A stretch of 64,000 nt of DNA, taken from Ga0077555 sp964500805 (GTDB lineage: Bacteria > Pseudomonadota > Alphaproteobacteria > Rhizobiales > Hyphomicrobiaceae). The notes beneath the pieces were generated by a model. The model searched no databases, was not told the origin of the DNA, and worked only from the letters and a program-made list of their open reading frames with translations. A program made the translations under genes and the position numbers. Location: the NCBI GenBank assembly GCA_964500805.1, contig CAZCQH010000017.1, forward strand, positions 1 to 64,000, read 5' to 3'. This document shows positions 61,338 through 64,000 of this stretch, piece after piece (the stretch's first letter is position 1; each line of letters begins with the position of its first letter).

Positions 61338-61359
61338 TTGCGAATGATTTGCATTTGCA
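61338..61359 (+). promoter_or_regulatory. Mur/Fur-type box upstream of mntH
   Basis: GCGAATGATTTGC (61340-61352) is a 6-1-6 inverted repeat with one mismatch, followed directly by ATTTGC again. It matches the GCAAAT-N-ATTTGC form used by the manganese regulator Mur (Fur family) in rhizobia. It lies 34-55 bp before the mntH ATG, where repressor binding would block transcription when manganese is sufficient. Confidence 0.45.
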
Positions 61360-61392
61360 GTAGCGTGCCTTTCTCGCCACGGGAATTGTGCA

Positions 61393-62757
61393 ATGCAGCA
61401 ACAAAAAGTGCAGGCTGAACCCTTATCCGAATCTACCGATGCAGGGTGGCGCAGACCGCGATCCACTGCGGCACTCGAAGACGTGCACCGTTCGATCGCG
61501 ATTGCCCCGTCAGGTAGCCAAATGAGAAAGGCCGCGGCATTTCTCGGGCCGGGCTATCTGGTTGCCGTCGGCTACATGGACCCGGGTAACTGGGCGACGT
61601 CACTCGCCGGGGGGTCGAAATTTGGCTATGCACTGCTAATCGTTGCGCTGGTCTCGAACATAATGGCAATCGTCCTGCAGTCCTTGTGTGCGAGGCTGGC
61701 CGTTGCTTCGGGCCGCGACTTGGCCCAAGCTTGCCGAGACGCGTATCCGGCCTGGGCCGCATATCCCCTTTGGGTCCTTGCCGAAATTGCAATTGTTGCA
61801 ACCGATGTGGCAGAGGTGATTGGCACAGCCATTGGCCTTAAGCTGCTGTTCGGCATTCCTCTCGAGATCGGCATCATCATTACCGCGCTCGACGTGTTTC
61901 TGATCCTCTACTTGCAAAAGCTGGGGTTCAGGTATTTGGAGGCTTTTGTCATTGCGCTTCTCGGCATCATTGCGGTGTGCTTCGCGCTGCAAATTGCAAT
62001 GGCAAAGCCCGAATGGGCGCAGGTCTTTGCCGGGTTCATGCCGCGGACCGACATCGTGAGCAATCCCGAAATGCTGTATTTGGCGCTCGGAATTCTGGGC
62101 GCGACCGTGATGCCCCACAATCTCTATCTACACTCGGCAATCGTGCAGACCCGCGCGTTTGGCACGACTCTTCCCGAGAAGCGCGAGGCACTCAAGTTTG
62201 CGACTTACGACTCGACAGCGGCCTTGATGTTTGCACTGCTCATCAACGCGTCGATATTGATTTTGGCGGCTGCGACGTTCCACAAGATAGGACGCACCGA
62301 TGTTGCCGAGCTTGAGCAGGCGCACAGCATGTTGTCGCCACTGTTAGGATCCATGATCGCCCCAACACTTTTCGGCATCGCATTGTTGTGCTGCGGCTTG
62401 AACTCCACCGTAACGGCCACGCTTGCCGGCCAAGCAGTTATGGAGGGTTTCATAGATTTGAAGTTGCAGCCCTGGGTTCGCAGGCTGATAACTCGAGGAC
62501 TTGCAATCGTACCAGCGGCAGGCGTGACGTTGTTTTATGGTTCGTCGGAGACGGCCAAGTTGCTGATCCTTTCGCAAGTCATATTGTCGCTCCAGTTGTC
62601 GTTTGCTGTCATCCCTCTGGTTCAATTCACGTCCAGCAAAGTGAAAATGGGAGAGCTGGTCGCCCCTAGGTGGCTCGTAGCCGTCGCGGCACTGGTGGCA
62701 GCTGTGATCGTTGTCCTAAACGTCAAGCTTTTGTTCGACTGGGCGACAGGCGCCTGA
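61393..62757 (+). CDS. mntH: Nramp-family divalent metal (manganese) transporter
   Basis: A 454-residue inner-membrane proton-coupled Mn2+/Fe2+ importer. The Nramp metal-binding helix 1 motif DPGN is at residues 63-66 (GYMDPGNWAT), and helix 6 carries MPHNLYLHS (240-248) with the conserved Met-Pro-His. About eleven hydrophobic helices match the family. The N-terminus has a ~40-residue hydrophilic extension. A Mur-like box upstream fits manganese regulation. It is followed after 159 bp by hyuB on the same strand. Confidence 0.95.
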   Translation: MQQQKVQAEPLSESTDAGWRRPRSTAALEDVHRSIAIAPSGSQMRKAAAFLGPGYLVAVGYMDPGNWATSLAGGSKFGYALLIVALVSNIMAIVLQSLCARLAVASGRDLAQACRDAYPAWAAYPLWVLAEIAIVATDVAEVIGTAIGLKLLFGIPLEIGIIITALDVFLILYLQKLGFRYLEAFVIALLGIIAVCFALQIAMAKPEWAQVFAGFMPRTDIVSNPEMLYLALGILGATVMPHNLYLHSAIVQTRAFGTTLPEKREALKFATYDSTAALMFALLINASILILAAATFHKIGRTDVAELEQAHSMLSPLLGSMIAPTLFGIALLCCGLNSTVTATLAGQAVMEGFIDLKLQPWVRRLITRGLAIVPAAGVTLFYGSSETAKLLILSQVILSLQLSFAVIPLVQFTSSKVKMGELVAPRWLVAVAALVAAVIVVLNVKLLFDWATGA

Positions 62758-62916
62758 AATTTACATTTGACGGTGACACACGGGAACATCCCTGCCGCCA
62801 CCACTCTGCGAAGTGCAAATGCGCGCCTTAGGCGTGTCAGGGCAGCACACATTGCCAGTTGATGTTGACGACGGCTTCCCGGAAGCTGTCCCTGCCATAG
62901 TGCGAGGGAGTGTCTG

Positions 62917-64000
62917 GTGCCAAAGTCTGCAATGTCCATCGAGCATGACAAAATCGATCCCATTGATTTTGAGCTGTTCAAAAATGCTGTCTTCTCGATT
63001 GCCGACGAGATGGCGCTGACCGTCTTCCGCACGACCTACTCCGCCGTGCTTAAGGACAACATGGACTATTCGACGGGGTTTGCTGACGGAGAAGGGCGGC
63101 TTGCTGCGCAGGGCCTTACGCTGCCCGGTCACCTCGGCTCCACGCCGACCGCACTAGAAGCCGTCATGCGCCACTACGGCAATGACATGGCGCCTGGTGA
63201 TGTATTCATCATGAACGATCCGTTCGATGGAGGAATGCATCTGCCTGACATCTTCATATTCAAGCCGCTCTACCACAATGGGGAGCGGCTCGCGTTCGCG
63301 TGCACAGTATGCCACCACACCGATGTGGGAGGCCGGGTAGCTGGCTCCAATGCGTCCGACTCGACCGAGATCTACGCCGAAGGCCTGCGCATCGCGCCGA
63401 TGAAACTCTACGACAAGGGCGTCCTAAACAAGACCATAATGACGTTCATCGAGAAGAACGTGCGTGTGCCAGTGATGGTCGCGGGCGATCTTCGTGCCCA
63501 GCTTGCCGCGTGCCACATTGCCGAGCAGCAGTTCGCCGAAATCGTGGCCAAGTGGGGCCCCGAGATGACCAAGCGGATGCTACAGGAGACAATCGATTAT
63601 GCAGAGCGTCTCACACTTGCGGCATTGCGCGATCTTCCCGATGGCGAGTGGACCTTCGAGGACTGGATCGACGACGACGGCGTCGATGTGGGGCAGCCCA
63701 TTCGTTTGTTCGTCACTATTCGCAAGAAGGGTGATCACATGGTCGTCGACTGGACCGGGACCAATCCGCAGGTGCGCGGCGCCATCAATAACACGCTATC
63801 TTACACAAAGTCGGCATCCTACTGTGGTATCCGTTCCGTGCTGCCCCCGAATATTCCAAACAATGAGGGTGTATTTCGCGCCATCGAAGTGATCTGCCCG
63901 CCGGGAACGGTCGGACACGGCGTGCTGCCGGCCGCCTGCGCTGCGCGGGGCCTGACCGGGTTTCGCATGGTCGATTGTATGTTTGGTGCACTTGCAATGA
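62917..64000 (+). CDS. Hydantoinase B/oxoprolinase family protein (3' truncated by window end)
   Basis: The first ~360 codons of a HyuB-type subunit (usually ~550-600 aa) that works with HyuA in ATP-dependent hydrolysis of hydantoins, 5-oxoproline or acetophenone-like compounds. Typical segments are the N-terminal DPIDFELFKNAVFSIADEMA stretch, DNMDYSTGFADGEGRLAAQG, NDPFDGGMHLPDI and CHHTDVGG. GTG 62917 is preferred because GAGGGAG is 6 nt before it; ATG 62932 is the alternative. The frame is open to the window edge. No hyuA is visible; it probably follows outside. Confidence 0.9.
   Translation, partial: MPKSAMSIEHDKIDPIDFELFKNAVFSIADEMALTVFRTTYSAVLKDNMDYSTGFADGEGRLAAQGLTLPGHLGSTPTALEAVMRHYGNDMAPGDVFIMNDPFDGGMHLPDIFIFKPLYHNGERLAFACTVCHHTDVGGRVAGSNASDSTEIYAEGLRIAPMKLYDKGVLNKTIMTFIEKNVRVPVMVAGDLRAQLAACHIAEQQFAEIVAKWGPEMTKRMLQETIDYAERLTLAALRDLPDGEWTFEDWIDDDGVDVGQPIRLFVTIRKKGDHMVVDWTGTNPQVRGAINNTLSYTKSASYCGIRSVLPPNIPNNEGVFRAIEVICPPGTVGHGVLPAACAARGLTGFRMVDCMFGALAM

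Overview
The window reads as chromosome of a GC-rich alphaproteobacterium, most likely of the order Hyphomicrobiales (Rhizobiales). The main support is gene order: ccmIEFH (cycHJKL) followed by degP, a response regulator, a histidine kinase and glnE; a feuPQ-like pair just upstream; and cpdR beside an N-formylglutamate amidohydrolase gene. These are arrangements I associate with Bradyrhizobium-like and other Hyphomicrobiales genomes. Genus cannot be set from the sequence alone.

Layout. 1-9.2 kb is mostly metabolic: the 3' part of metH, an amidase, a VOC-fold protein, a thioesterase, panB, a Ddn-like flavin/F420 protein, an aldo/keto reductase and a family-5 solute-binding protein, with a small tandem array of palindromic REP-like repeats at 6.27-6.57 kb. 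9.5-17.6 kb is a type I secretion locus: a TolC-like protein on the plus strand, and on the minus strand an HlyD/LapC adaptor, a ribbon-helix-helix protein, a LapB-like ABC exporter and a LapG-like cysteine protease. 17.8-20 kb has tRNA-Arg(CCG), N-formylglutamate amidohydrolase, cpdR and tRNA-Val(GAC). 20-24.5 kb is a minus-strand run (SDR, alpha/beta hydrolase, MFS, nudC). 24.7-29.6 kb is a TRAP transporter of the mannitol/chloroaromatic type with two tandem binding proteins.

29.6-31.6 kb is a gene-poor stretch followed by what looks like the collapsed remains of a prophage or gene transfer agent: a terminase-like gene running into the 3' end of a GH108 endolysin, then a holin-like gene. 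31.6-34.1 kb is a feuN/feuP/feuQ-like signalling unit. 34.2-48.2 kb continues with an LLM-class oxidoreductase, a glycine-zipper lipoprotein, ccmIEFH, a secreted trypsin-like protease, degP, a two-component pair and glnE. 48.3-51.2 kb encodes a seven-loop EF-hand protein and an ECF sigma/anti-sigma/CnrX-like metal-sensor set. 51.2-64 kb has a HisKA-only membrane protein, pepN, a DapA-like aldolase, an Lrp regulator, an ELM1 homologue, a 2OG-Fe(II) oxygenase, an HD protein, a cupin/peptide-binding-protein pair, mntH behind a Mur-like box, and the start of hyuB.

The points most worth a second look are the Lap-type secretion locus with an unusually extended protease and an unrecognised RHH regulator, the collapsed phage lysis module, the REP-like array, the FeuN-like small protein, the EF-hand/ECF/metal-sensor set, and two GANTC-rich promoters suggesting CcrM/CtrA control. 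All functional calls are from reading translations and motifs; no database search was run.
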